Made by a program: the position numbers and the translations under genes. A model generated the notes under the pieces. The model worked only from the letters and a program-made list of their open reading frames with translations. It made no database searches and was not told where the DNA came from. A DNA stretch of 59,533 bases from JBOGDS01 sp050743075 (GTDB taxonomy: Bacteria; Actinomycetota; Actinomycetes; Jiangellales; Jiangellaceae), in the NCBI GenBank assembly GCA_050743075.1, contig JBOGDS010000013.1, positions 1 through 59,533 of the forward strand. The letters are read 5' to 3'. This document shows positions 50,686-59,515 of the stretch, piece by piece. How positions within the stretch are numbered: position 1 is the first letter of the stretch; every line of letters begins with the position of its first letter.

Positions 50686-51330
50686 ATGAGACGCACGATC
50701 TTGGCCGCAGCAGCCGCCGCCGCTCTGCTGGCAGCCGGCTGTGGCAGCGACGACAACGACGCGCTAGCCGACAGCGCCACCGAGGCGGAGGACGCCGGGC
50801 CGGCCGCTCACGAGCACGAGCCGGGCTCAGACACCTTCGAGGTCTCTCCCGAGATCGCCGCCGAGATCGCCGCAATCCGGGCCGGTACGGCGACGTACGC
50901 CAACGACCTCGACGCAGCCCTCCAGGACGGGTTCTTCCCCATTACCCAGCACATCGACGACATGGGCCACCACTTCCTCAACCCGGCCGTCGAAGGTTTC
51001 GACATCAACGAGCCGCCGATCCTGGTCTATGGGCGCGACGGCGACGACTGGGAGTTGGTCGCGGTCGAGTGGGTCTTCCCTGAAGAGCCCGCCGAGCCAC
51101 CTATGGAGGGGGCTACGTACGGGGATTTCCCGGCTGCCTGCCACTACGACGACGGGCTGTTCGAGGGCGAGCCGGTCGAAGAGAACTGCCCGGAGACCCA
51201 CCCCGAGTCCGACGCCGCGTTCACCTTCTGGCACCCGGACCTGGTCACCTTTCACGCCTGGGCCTGGATGCACAACCCGGACGGGCTCTACCACGGCACC
51301 AACCCGCTCATGAGCCCGTACAACGAGTGA
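50686..51330 (+). CDS. His-rich conserved lipoprotein of unknown function
   Basis: 214 aa, GGAGG upstream. Signal MRRTILAAAAAAALLAAGC with lipobox LLAAGC. After an acidic linker with HEHE, the globular part has HIDDMGHHFLNPAVEGFDIN, EPPILVYGRDGDDWELVAVE, ACHYDDGLFEG and near the end HPDLVTFHAWAWMHNPDGLY. The HxWxWxHNPDG signature recurs in lipoproteins of many bacteria and looks like metal-binding residues. Paired with the DUF4242 gene, it may form a metal-handling module at the cell surface; this is inference. Confidence 0.75.
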   Translation: MRRTILAAAAAAALLAAGCGSDDNDALADSATEAEDAGPAAHEHEPGSDTFEVSPEIAAEIAAIRAGTATYANDLDAALQDGFFPITQHIDDMGHHFLNPAVEGFDINEPPILVYGRDGDDWELVAVEWVFPEEPAEPPMEGATYGDFPAACHYDDGLFEGEPVEENCPETHPESDAAFTFWHPDLVTFHAWAWMHNPDGLYHGTNPLMSPYNE

Positions 51331-51407
51331 CCGAGCCGGCGAAGCGGACGCATCGTGGACTGATACCGGTCAGGCTGCCGTTGCCCGTGGGCCGGTTTCG
51401 CCGGGGG

Positions 51408-52574
51408 CTACTCGAAGGCGGACACGCCGGTGAGGGCCTGGCCGATCACCAGCTGGTGGACCTCGGACGTGCCCTCGTAAGTGAGCACCGACTCCAGGTT
51501 GTTCGCGTGCCGCATGACCGGGTACTCCAGCGTGATGCCGTTGGCGCCCAGGATTGTGCGGCAGGTCCGCGCGATCGACAGCGCCTCGCGGACGTTGTTG
51601 AGCTTGCCCAGGCTGACCTGGCTCGAGCTCAGGCGGCCCTCGTCCTTGAGCCGGCCCAGGTGCAGCGCGAGCAGGAAGCCCTTCTGCAGCTCCAACGCCA
51701 TGTCGGCGAGCTTGGCCTGGGTGAGCTGGAACGACGCCAGGGGCCGGTCGAAGACCTCGCGGTCGATCGAGTAGGAGACGGCGGCATCGAGGCAGTCGCG
51801 GGCCGCGCCGAGGGCGCCGAAGACGATCCCGAACCGAGCCTCGTTGAGGCAGGACAGCGGCCCGCGCAGGCCCGACACCTCGGGAAGCACTGCGTCGGCG
51901 GGCAGTCGGACGCCCGCCAGGACGAGCTCGCTGGTCACCGACGCGCGCAGCGACAGCTTCTTGGTGATCTTGGGTGCGGAGAAGCCCGGCGTGTCGGTGG
52001 GGACGACGAACCCGCGGATGCCGTCGTCGGCGCGCGCCCAGACGACCGCGACGTCGGCCACTGACCCGTTGGTGATCCACATCTTGGTGCCGTCGAGCAC
52101 CCAGTCCTTGCCGTCGCGGCGGGCCCGGGTGCGCATGCCGGCCGGGTTGGAGCCGAAGTCCGCCTCGGTCAGCCCGAAGCAGCCGATGAGCTCGCCGGCG
52201 GCCATGCCGGGCAGCCAGCGCTGCTTCTGCTCCTCGGAGCCGAACCTCCAGATCGCGAACATCGCCAACGAGCCCTGCACCGAGACCAGGCTGCGCACCC
52301 CGGAGTCGGCCGCCTCGAGCTCCAGACAAGCCAGGCCGTAGGAGACCGCGTTCGTTCCCGCGCAGCCGTAACCGGTCAGGTGCATACCGAGCAGACCCAG
52401 CTTGCCGGCATCCACGGCGAGCGACAACGGGATCTCCCCGGCCTCGTACCAGTCGGCGATGTGCGGGCGGACCTTCTCGGCGCCGAAACGCCGGACGGTC
52501 TGCTGGATCGCCTTCTCGTCGTCGGTGAGCAGGTGGTCGACGCCGAGCAGGTCCAGCGCGCCGGTCGAGGTCAT
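51408..52574 (-). CDS. glutaryl-CoA dehydrogenase
   Basis: 388 aa. Acyl-CoA dehydrogenase fold with GcdH-specific stretches: GYGCAGTNAVSYGLACLELE, DSGVRSLVSVQGSLAMFAIW, GCFGLTEADFGSNP and C-terminal LTYEGTSEVHQLVIGQALTG (catalytic Glu in YEGT, Arg in DSGVR). Converts glutaryl-CoA to crotonyl-CoA with CO2 release, using FAD. Last gene of the operon. Its ATG overlaps the preceding stop by 4 bp, and the context of lysine degradation agrees. Confidence 0.88.
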   Translation of the reverse strand: MTSTGALDLLGVDHLLTDDEKAIQQTVRRFGAEKVRPHIADWYEAGEIPLSLAVDAGKLGLLGMHLTGYGCAGTNAVSYGLACLELEAADSGVRSLVSVQGSLAMFAIWRFGSEEQKQRWLPGMAAGELIGCFGLTEADFGSNPAGMRTRARRDGKDWVLDGTKMWITNGSVADVAVVWARADDGIRGFVVPTDTPGFSAPKITKKLSLRASVTSELVLAGVRLPADAVLPEVSGLRGPLSCLNEARFGIVFGALGAARDCLDAAVSYSIDREVFDRPLASFQLTQAKLADMALELQKGFLLALHLGRLKDEGRLSSSQVSLGKLNNVREALSIARTCRTILGANGITLEYPVMRHANNLESVLTYEGTSEVHQLVIGQALTGVSAFE

Positions 52575-54832
52575 CGCCGTTCTCCTTCGACGAGGCGCAG
52601 CGCCGCCGCCTCGATCTCGTCCTCACCGAGCAGCACGTGCGCTGCCGCCGGACCCAGCGGGACGAAGCTGTCGGCACTGGTCACCCGCGCCATCGCCCCG
52701 GTGAAGCCGCCGTCGACCAGTCCCGCGAGGACGCCTTCGGAGACTCCGCCGCTGCGGCGGGTCTCGTCGACGACGAGCACCCGACCGGTTGCGTCCGCTT
52801 CGCGGAGCACGTCCTGGACGGGCAGCGGAGCCAGCCAGCGCAGGTCGAGCACCCGGGCGCCTACGCCGCGACGCTCGAGCCGGCGGGCCACGCGCAGGCT
52901 CATGCGCAGGCCGTTGGCGAAGCTGACGAGGGTGAGGTCATGCCCCTCACCGTACGTGCGGCCGTGCCCGATCGGAATGTGATCGTGCTCCCACCGTTCT
53001 GGCGCGGCGTACGGGTCCAGCCACCCGCCGTCGTCGGGCTCGTGCAGGTCGCGGGTGTGGTACAGGGCGATCGGTTCCAGGAACACGTTGACCGTGCCGT
53101 CGACGGCGGCGGCAGCCAGGCAGGTGCGCAGCATCGCGGCGGCATCGGCACCGCGGGCCGGGCAAGCGACGACCAGGCCCGGAATGTCACGCAGCACTGC
53201 CACGGCGTTGTCGTTGTGGAAGTGCCCGCCGAACCCCTTCTGGTAGGCGAGCCCGGCGATCCGCACCACCATCGGGTTGCGATACTGCGCCTGCGAGAAG
53301 AACGACAGTGTCGCGGCCTCCCCGCGCAGCTGGTCCTCGGCGTTGTGCAGGTAGGCCAGGTACTGGATCTCGGGCACGGGGAGCAGTCCGGCCAGGCCTG
53401 CCCCGAGTGCGAGCCCGAGGATCGACTGCTCGTCGAGCAGCGTGTCGAACACGCGGCCGGCGCCGAAGCGTCGCACCAGCCCTCGGGTCGCGCCGTAGAC
53501 GCCACCCTTGGGCCCGACATCCTCGCCGAACAGCAGAACCCGTGGGTCCGCGGCCAACGCGTCACCGAGCGCCGCGGTGATCGACGCAGCGAGCGTGAGT
53601 CCGCGATCACGAGGCAGTGGCGCCGGGCCGACCGCTGCCGCTGCCTCACGATCTCCGGCGGCTTGCGGCTGAGGTTTGGTGGCGTAGGCGAGCTCGCGCA
53701 CGGAGGCGGCCACCGCCGCCGGCCGGTGGGGTGCGAGCGGCGCGGTCACCTGCGCGCCCGACGCCAGAAGCTGCGCGTCGGTGAGCTCGCCGACAGCCCG
53801 GGCCACCCGCAGGGCCGCGGCGTCGTAGCGGTCGAGGAGGGCGCCCGGCATCGCCGCATTGGATTCGACCAGCGCCGTCGCGGTCCCGAGCAGCGGGTCG
53901 CGTGCGTACTCGGCGGCCATCTCGGTGGTGGTGCGGTAGGTGATCTCGGCGTCGCTGCCGGCGTGGCCGAGGAAGCGAACGGTTCGCAGGTGCAGGAACG
54001 CCGGCCGCCGGGTGCTGCGCACGTGCTGAGCCGCGCGCCCGGCGGTGTCGTACGTCGCTACGGGATCGAAGCCATCTGCCGGGAAGTAGGCCAGACCGCG
54101 CCGGGACCCGTAGGCGTGCTCGATCCAGCCAGCAGGTGTTCGCACCGAGATCCCGAGCCCGTTGTCTTCGCAGACGAACAGGACCGGGACGGGGAGGTTC
54201 TGGTACGCGGTGTTGAGCGCGGTGTTGACCGCGCCGGTCGCCGTCGAGTGGTTGGCCGACGCGTCGCCGAACGAGCAGACGACCACCGCGTCCTGCGGCC
54301 AGGTGGGGATGACGCCGAGCTTGACGGCGCGTTGCAACGCCACCGCGAGACCGACAGCCCGCGGCAGGTGTGACGCGATCGTGGACGTCTGCGGGATCAC
54401 GGAAAGCGCGGCGTTGCCGAACACCTTGTGCCTGCCGCCGGCCATCGGCTCGTCGGCCGCGCAGAGCAGGCCCAGCAGCACGTCCCGCACAGGGGTCGAG
54501 CCGGGCACCTGCGCGGCGCGTGCCTGGTAGAAGCCGCCTGCGCGGTAGTGCAGCAGCGCCGGATCGGACGGTCGCAGGGCGGCCGCCACCGCCGCGTTGC
54601 TCTCGTGGCCGGCCGAGCCGATGGTGTAGAAGCCGCGCCCTTCCGCCTGCAGCGAGCGGGCGGCGAAGTCCAGCTGCCGGCTGGTCGCCTGCGCGTCGAA
54701 CAGGTCCAGCGCGGCACCGGCCGTCAGGGTGCTGCCTGGTCGCAAGGGCTCATCGAGTGCCGTCTGCGTTCGGTCGGATGGCCGTAGCCCTCCGACGGCC
54801 GACCGGAACGCCTCGTCGAGCGGATCGGTCAC
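52571..54832 (-). CDS. fused E1 alpha/beta 2-oxoacid dehydrogenase, thiamine-pyrophosphate dependent
   Basis: 753 aa from GTG 54832, which overlaps the aldehyde dehydrogenase stop (GTGA). N-terminal half is E1-alpha-like: HYRAGGFYQARA, then VVCSFGDASANHSTATGAVN and LFVCEDNGLGIS (thiamine diphosphate motif). C-terminal half is E1-beta-like: VLLFGEDVGPKGGVYGATRG, FDTLLDEQSILGLALGAGLA and VVDETRRSGGVSEGVLAGLV. Between lysine aminotransferase/dehydrogenase and glutaryl-CoA dehydrogenase genes, 2-oxoadipate is the logical substrate, giving glutaryl-CoA. No E2 or E3 gene is present, so these must be encoded elsewhere. Confidence 0.85.
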   Translation of the reverse strand: MTDPLDEAFRSAVGGLRPSDRTQTALDEPLRPGSTLTAGAALDLFDAQATSRQLDFAARSLQAEGRGFYTIGSAGHESNAAVAAALRPSDPALLHYRAGGFYQARAAQVPGSTPVRDVLLGLLCAADEPMAGGRHKVFGNAALSVIPQTSTIASHLPRAVGLAVALQRAVKLGVIPTWPQDAVVVCSFGDASANHSTATGAVNTALNTAYQNLPVPVLFVCEDNGLGISVRTPAGWIEHAYGSRRGLAYFPADGFDPVATYDTAGRAAQHVRSTRRPAFLHLRTVRFLGHAGSDAEITYRTTTEMAAEYARDPLLGTATALVESNAAMPGALLDRYDAAALRVARAVGELTDAQLLASGAQVTAPLAPHRPAAVAASVRELAYATKPQPQAAGDREAAAAVGPAPLPRDRGLTLAASITAALGDALAADPRVLLFGEDVGPKGGVYGATRGLVRRFGAGRVFDTLLDEQSILGLALGAGLAGLLPVPEIQYLAYLHNAEDQLRGEAATLSFFSQAQYRNPMVVRIAGLAYQKGFGGHFHNDNAVAVLRDIPGLVVACPARGADAAAMLRTCLAAAAVDGTVNVFLEPIALYHTRDLHEPDDGGWLDPYAAPERWEHDHIPIGHGRTYGEGHDLTLVSFANGLRMSLRVARRLERRGVGARVLDLRWLAPLPVQDVLREADATGRVLVVDETRRSGGVSEGVLAGLVDGGFTGAMARVTSADSFVPLGPAAAHVLLGEDEIEAAALRLVEGERR

Positions 54833-56376
54833 GGCGTCAGGCGGACGTCCGCCTCGGGAGTCAGCTCCACGACGTCCATCTGCGCCTTCTGTAGTCGGCC
54901 GGAGTAGTCCCAGTTCATAGCCTGCCAGCGGGTGAACTGGTCGAGCACCCACATCCCGGACTGCCGTGAGCCGTTGCCCGACTTGCCGTTGCCGCCGAAG
55001 GGCAGGTGCGCCTCGGCGCCCGAGGTGGAGTTGTTCACGCTGACCATGCCCGCACCGATGCGGCGGCGGAACGTGAAGGCGTCATTGGGGTCGGTGGTGT
55101 AGATCGACGACGACAGACCATAGCCGGGCGCGTTGGCCAGCTCGATCGCCTCGTCCAGCGTGGCGTACGTCGCGATCCCTACGACGGGCCCGAACGTCTC
55201 CTCGTCGAAGATCTGGTCGCCCGGCCGGACACCGTCGACGACGACCGGGTGGTAGTAGAGCCCGTTGGCGGCGTCGCCGGTGAACCCGTTGCGGGGATTC
55301 TCGGCGCTGATGCGGCCGGTCGGTCCGTGCACGGTGTGGTGCGGGAGGACCCAGTCGAGGAACTCCTCGTAGCGGCTGGCGAACTTCTCGTCGAGCAGCG
55401 GGCCCATCAGCACGTCGCCGGACGGGTCGCCTACGGCGGCGCCCTGCACGGCTTTGGTGAACCTGGCGACGAAGTCGTCATGCAGCGACTCGTGCACGAT
55501 CACCGTGCCGAGCGACGTACAGCGCTGGCCAGCGGTACCGAACCCGGAGAACAGCGCGCCCTCCACGGCGAGGTCGAGGTCCGCGCTCGGCGTGACGACC
55601 AGCGGGTTCTTGCCGCCTAGTTCCAGGCACGCTGTCTGCAGGTGGCGTCCGGTGAGCACACCGATCTGGCGGCCGACGGCCGACGATCCCGTGAACCCGA
55701 CCTTGTCGACGTCGCCGGCCTCGAGGGCGGCCTCCAGGCCTGCGTGGGTCTGCTCGCCGTCGGCGTGGACCAGGTTGAGCACGCCGTCGGGAAGGCCACC
55801 GCCGCGGACGAACAGCTCGTGGAAGGCGTTCGAGACAGCGGGGGAGTACTCGGCCGGCTTCCAGACGATCGTGTTGCCGGTGAGCAGCGCCGGCACGATG
55901 TACCAGGACGGGACGGCCACCGGGAAGTTGCCGGCCGTGATCACGGCGACGGCGCCCACCGGGTTGCGGAACGTGAACAGCTCCTTGTTCGGCATCTCGC
56001 TCGGCACGGTCTGGCCGTAGAGCCGGCGGCCCTCGCCGAGGAAGAAGTCGCAGGTGTCGACGATCTCGCGGACCTCACCGAGAGCCTCGCCGTACGGCTT
56101 GCCGATCTCGCGGGTCACGAGCCGAGCCAGGACCTCGGCGTTGTCCTCGATGGCACGCCCGATGTGGGTGATCGCCCGGCCGCGCACCGGCGCGGGGATG
56201 TCGGCCCAGGCCGGCTGAGCCCGCTTGGCTGAGGCCGCGGCGGCGGCGAAGGTCGCCGCATCGGCGAGGACGACCTCGGCGACGACGTCGTCGAGGCGGG
56301 CCGGGTTGGTGCTGGGGACGGTCCTACCGGTGCTTGCCGGCAATCCATCGATGACGGACGTGACGGTGGTGCTCAT
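54829..56376 (-). CDS. aldehyde dehydrogenase, probable aminoadipate-semialdehyde (piperideine-6-carboxylate) dehydrogenase
   Basis: 515 aa. NAD-binding VIWKPAEYSPAVSN, catalytic Glu in LELGGKNP and catalytic Cys in GTAGQRCTSLG, plus EETFGPVVGIATY. RBS GAGGAG lies within the end of lat, and ATG 56376 overlaps the lat stop (ATGA). Oxidises the product of lysine 6-aminotransferase to 2-aminoadipate; the substrate assignment depends on this coupling. The C-terminal extension (about 25 residues, ending VRLTP) is unusual but short. Confidence 0.88.
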   Translation of the reverse strand: MSTTVTSVIDGLPASTGRTVPSTNPARLDDVVAEVVLADAATFAAAAASAKRAQPAWADIPAPVRGRAITHIGRAIEDNAEVLARLVTREIGKPYGEALGEVREIVDTCDFFLGEGRRLYGQTVPSEMPNKELFTFRNPVGAVAVITAGNFPVAVPSWYIVPALLTGNTIVWKPAEYSPAVSNAFHELFVRGGGLPDGVLNLVHADGEQTHAGLEAALEAGDVDKVGFTGSSAVGRQIGVLTGRHLQTACLELGGKNPLVVTPSADLDLAVEGALFSGFGTAGQRCTSLGTVIVHESLHDDFVARFTKAVQGAAVGDPSGDVLMGPLLDEKFASRYEEFLDWVLPHHTVHGPTGRISAENPRNGFTGDAANGLYYHPVVVDGVRPGDQIFDEETFGPVVGIATYATLDEAIELANAPGYGLSSSIYTTDPNDAFTFRRRIGAGMVSVNNSTSGAEAHLPFGGNGKSGNGSRQSGMWVLDQFTRWQAMNWDYSGRLQKAQMDVVELTPEADVRLTP

Positions 56377-57713
56377 TGCTGCTCCTCGATACGTGCCAGG
56401 ACCCGGCCCAGCGCGGCGGCGGCCAGGGCAAGTTCGTCGTCGGTGACGGACAGCGCGGGTCGGAACCGGATCGCGCGTTCCCCGCTGGCGAGGGCAAGGA
56501 CGTGCTCATTCTCGCGCAGGCTGCCCAGGACGGCGTCGCGGGTGGCCCGGTCGGGCAGGTCGAAGGCGACCATCAGCCCGCGCCCTCGCACGTTGTCGAC
56601 CAGGTCGGTGTCGAGGGCCCGCAGCGCCGAGAGAAGCCGCTCACCCTTCGGTCCCGCTGCCTCGATCAGGCCCTCGGCCTCGATGATCTGCAGGATCTGT
56701 CGCGAGCGGACCATGTCGACCAGGCCGCCGCCCCAGGTCGAGTTGATGCGCCCGGGGACGGCGAAGACGTTGTCGGGCACCTCGTCGACCCGGCCGCCGG
56801 CCATGATGCCGCCGACCTGAACCTTCTTGGAGAACGCGACGACGTCCGGGGTGAGGCCGAGCTGCTGGTATGCCCATGCCGTGCCGGTGGTGCCGACGCC
56901 GGTCTGGACCTCGTCGAGGATGAACAGGGCGTCGTGCCGGTGCGCGAGTTCCTGCATGGCCTGCAGGAACTCCGCTCGTAGGTGGTTGTCCCCGCCCTCG
57001 CCCTGGATCGGCTCGGCGACGAAGGCCGCGATGTCGTGCGGGTGCTGGGCGAAGGCCTCCTCGGCCTGGCGCAGCGCGTGTTCCTCGGCCGCCTGGACCG
57101 CGGCCTCGTCGACCGGGAACCGCACGGCCGGAACGTCGATGCGCGGCCAGTCGAACTGCGGGAAGCGGGCGGTCTTGCCAGGCTCGGTGTTCGTCATGGA
57201 CATCGTGTAGCCGCTGCGGCCGTGGAACGCGCGGGTGAGGTGCATGACCTTCGTGCCGAGCTCGGCCGGCCGGCCGTTGGCCTCGTTGTGACGGCTCTTC
57301 CAGTCGAAGGCGACCTTCAGCGCGTTCTCGACGGCGAGGGCACCGCCTTCGACGAAGAACAGGTGGGGCAGCGCCGGGTCGCCGAGGACCCGGACGAACG
57401 TCTCGACGAACTCGGCCAGGTGGGTGCTGTAGATGTCGGAGTTCGCCGGCTTGTTCGCGGCGACCTCGGTGAGTACGGCGAGGAACGCCGGGTCGTCGAC
57501 GATCCCGGGATGGTTGCAGCCCAGCGGCGCCGAGGCGAAGAACGTGTACATGTCCAGGTAGCGCCGCCCGTCGCGTGCGTCGACCAGCCATGAGCCCTGA
57601 CTGGCCCGGGTGTCGAGGACGAGCTTGAAGCCGTCCACCAGGAGATGCTTGGCCAGGCTCTGGTGGACGTCGGCGGGGGCCACTCGGGTGCTGTTGGCCG
57701 TCAGCGTGGGCAT
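56373..57713 (-). CDS. lat: L-lysine 6-aminotransferase
   Basis: 446 aa from ATG 57713. Class III aminotransferase with the LAT-type opening (LVDGFKLVLDTRASQGSWLV), LDMYTFFASAPLGCNHPG, FFVEGGALAVENALKVAFDW, cofactor Asp in FILDEVQTGVG and PLP Lys296/297 in VVAFSKKVQVGG. Transfers the epsilon amino group of lysine to 2-oxoglutarate, giving 2-aminoadipate semialdehyde. In mycobacteria LAT rises in persistence; in Streptomyces it opens beta-lactam precursor supply. Here it heads a catabolic operon. Its transcript starts in the divergent region 57714-57896. Confidence 0.93.
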   Translation of the reverse strand: MPTLTANSTRVAPADVHQSLAKHLLVDGFKLVLDTRASQGSWLVDARDGRRYLDMYTFFASAPLGCNHPGIVDDPAFLAVLTEVAANKPANSDIYSTHLAEFVETFVRVLGDPALPHLFFVEGGALAVENALKVAFDWKSRHNEANGRPAELGTKVMHLTRAFHGRSGYTMSMTNTEPGKTARFPQFDWPRIDVPAVRFPVDEAAVQAAEEHALRQAEEAFAQHPHDIAAFVAEPIQGEGGDNHLRAEFLQAMQELAHRHDALFILDEVQTGVGTTGTAWAYQQLGLTPDVVAFSKKVQVGGIMAGGRVDEVPDNVFAVPGRINSTWGGGLVDMVRSRQILQIIEAEGLIEAAGPKGERLLSALRALDTDLVDNVRGRGLMVAFDLPDRATRDAVLGSLRENEHVLALASGERAIRFRPALSVTDDELALAAAALGRVLARIEEQQ

Positions 57714-57896
57714 GTCGCCTGCCTCTCGGTGTCGCCGGGCACCGCGGCGAGGCGCGGGCGTAGAAGTCGGGAAGGTTGTCCCGTACGAAGCATACGTTGA
57801 CGGAACTCTTACGGGCGATACGGCGTGCAGCGCAAGAAATGTGTGTCGGCCATCCGGGGTGGCCTCGCACCGGTGCCGACCTGGAGACTGGACGTT
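57714..57896. promoter_or_regulatory. divergent promoter region of lat and the amidohydrolase
   Basis: On plus, TTGACG (57797-57802) and TACGGC (57819) 16 nt apart could serve the amidohydrolase. CGTACGAAGCATACG (57782-57796) is an imperfect inverted repeat and a candidate operator; its minus-strand reading TATGCT may be the lat -10. No Lrp-type site is clear. Confidence 0.35.
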
Positions 57897-59465
57897 GTGC
57901 CCGGCTCCGTCCTGCTGCGGCGCGGGGTCGTCCACAGTCCGGTCGACCCGCGCGCCAGCGCGATGCTGGTCGTCGGCGACCAGGTCGTCTGGGTCGGCCG
58001 AGAGGACGCCGCTGCCGGCCACGTCGACACGGCCGGATCCGTCGTGAATCTCGACGGTGCGCTGGTGACGCCCGCCTTCGTCGACGCCCACGTCCACGTC
58101 ACGGAGACCGGGCTGGCGAACGGCGGCCTCGACCTGACCGGTTGCGCATCGGTCACCGAGCTCCTCGACCGAGTCGCCGCGTACGCGCGGGCCCGGCCGG
58201 GCGTCCCCGTCCTCGGCCACGGGTGGGACGAGCGGACCTGGCCGGAACCACGTCCGCCCGGCCGCGCCGAGATCGACCGGGCTGCTGGGGGAGAGGTGGC
58301 CTACCTGGCCCGGGTCGACGTCCATTCCGCCGTGGTGTCGACGTCGCTGCCCGATCTGGCGCCGGCGATCACCGCCGCCGACGGGTACGCGGACGGACTG
58401 GTGCGCCGCGACGCCCACCACATTGCCCGCCGAGCCACCCGTGACGGCGTCACCCCGTCACGACGGCGTGACCTGCAGCGCAGCACCCTGCGCCGGGCCG
58501 CTGCACTCGGCATCGGGGCCGTCCACGAGATCGGCGCACCACACATCGCCGGGCCCGACGACGTCCAGTCCCTGCTGGCGATGGCGGCCGAGGAACCGGT
58601 GCCCGACGTGATCGCGTACTGGGGGGCGACCGGGGTCGGCGTCGACCACGCCGGGAAGCTCGGCTGCGCCGGCGCGGCGGGCGACCTGAACCTCGACGGG
58701 AGCCTGGGCTCGCGCACGGCCGCGCTGAGCGAGCCCTACCGGGACGCGCCGGGGGAGCGGGGCCACCTCTACCTGACCCTCGAGGACGCTGCCGAGCACG
58801 TGGTCGGCTGCACACGGGCCGGCCTGCAGGCCGGGTTCCACTGCATCGGCGACGAAGCCGTCCGAACAGCCGTGGACGCCATCGCGCAGGCCGCCGAACG
58901 GTGCGGGCTCGCCGAGGTCGCCGCCGCCCGGCACCGGCTCGAGCACGTCGAGATGATCAGCCCCGAGCTCGTCGCCGAGATGGCCAGGCTGGGCGTGGCC
59001 GCCAGCGTCCAGCCGCGGTTCGACGAGTTCTGGGGAGGCGACGAGGGCATGTACGCGACCCGCCTCGGCGTGGCGCGGGCACGGAGCATGAACCCCTTCG
59101 CCGCCTTCGCCCGCGCCGGTGTGGCCCTGGCGCTCGGGTCCGACTCACCGGTGACACCGCTCGGCGGGTGGGAGATGGTGCGGGCCGCCGCACACCACCA
59201 CGTGCCGGAGCACCGGATGAGCGTTCCGGCGGCGTTTCACGCGGCCACGCGTGGCGGCTGGTGGTCGGCACGGATCGACGACGCCGGCGTTCTCGCGCCG
59301 GACATGCTCGCGACCTACGCGATCTGGTACGCGCCCGGCGGGCGGTCGGCGGCTTGGCCGTCCGGCAAGCCCGGGCTTCCCGATCTCGGCCAGGGTGACG
59401 AGCTGCCCCGCTGTGTTCAGACCGTCGTGCGGGGTCGAACCGTCTACGACTCCGTCTCCCCATGA
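57897..59465 (+). CDS. amidohydrolase (YtcJ-like, amidohydrolase_3 family)
   Basis: 522 aa from GTG 57897. Metal ligands in VTPAFVDAHVHVTETG (HxH), HCIGDEA and HRLEHVEM, and Asp in LALGSDSPVTPLGGWEM, with a late HATRGGWWSA. Members hydrolyse N-acylated or cyclic amide compounds; the substrate is unknown. Divergent from lat, perhaps acting on related amino-acid derivatives. The stop TGA at 59463-59465 lies in the first bases of the terminal palindrome. Confidence 0.85.
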   Translation: MPGSVLLRRGVVHSPVDPRASAMLVVGDQVVWVGREDAAAGHVDTAGSVVNLDGALVTPAFVDAHVHVTETGLANGGLDLTGCASVTELLDRVAAYARARPGVPVLGHGWDERTWPEPRPPGRAEIDRAAGGEVAYLARVDVHSAVVSTSLPDLAPAITAADGYADGLVRRDAHHIARRATRDGVTPSRRRDLQRSTLRRAAALGIGAVHEIGAPHIAGPDDVQSLLAMAAEEPVPDVIAYWGATGVGVDHAGKLGCAGAAGDLNLDGSLGSRTAALSEPYRDAPGERGHLYLTLEDAAEHVVGCTRAGLQAGFHCIGDEAVRTAVDAIAQAAERCGLAEVAAARHRLEHVEMISPELVAEMARLGVAASVQPRFDEFWGGDEGMYATRLGVARARSMNPFAAFARAGVALALGSDSPVTPLGGWEMVRAAAHHHVPEHRMSVPAAFHAATRGGWWSARIDDAGVLAPDMLATYAIWYAPGGRSAAWPSGKPGLPDLGQGDELPRCVQTVVRGRTVYDSVSP

Positions 59466-59515
59466 TCATGTCGACTACACACACCTCTTGCTGTGTGTAG
59501 TCGACATGATCATGG
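59460..59515. repeat. perfect 24-bp-arm palindrome, TGATCAT-ended
   Basis: Arms 59460-59483 and 59492-59515 are exact complements with an 8-nt loop, among the strongest hairpins in the window. Outer ends CCATGATCATG; the amidohydrolase stop codon lies within it. Likely terminator, or a member of a dispersed palindrome family together with 8720-8769 and 33355-33407. Confidence 0.9.

Noticed and set aside
52637..54373. 578-codon open frame on the plus strand
   Set aside because: Antisense of the fused E1 gene with Arg/Gly/Val-biased composition and no motifs.
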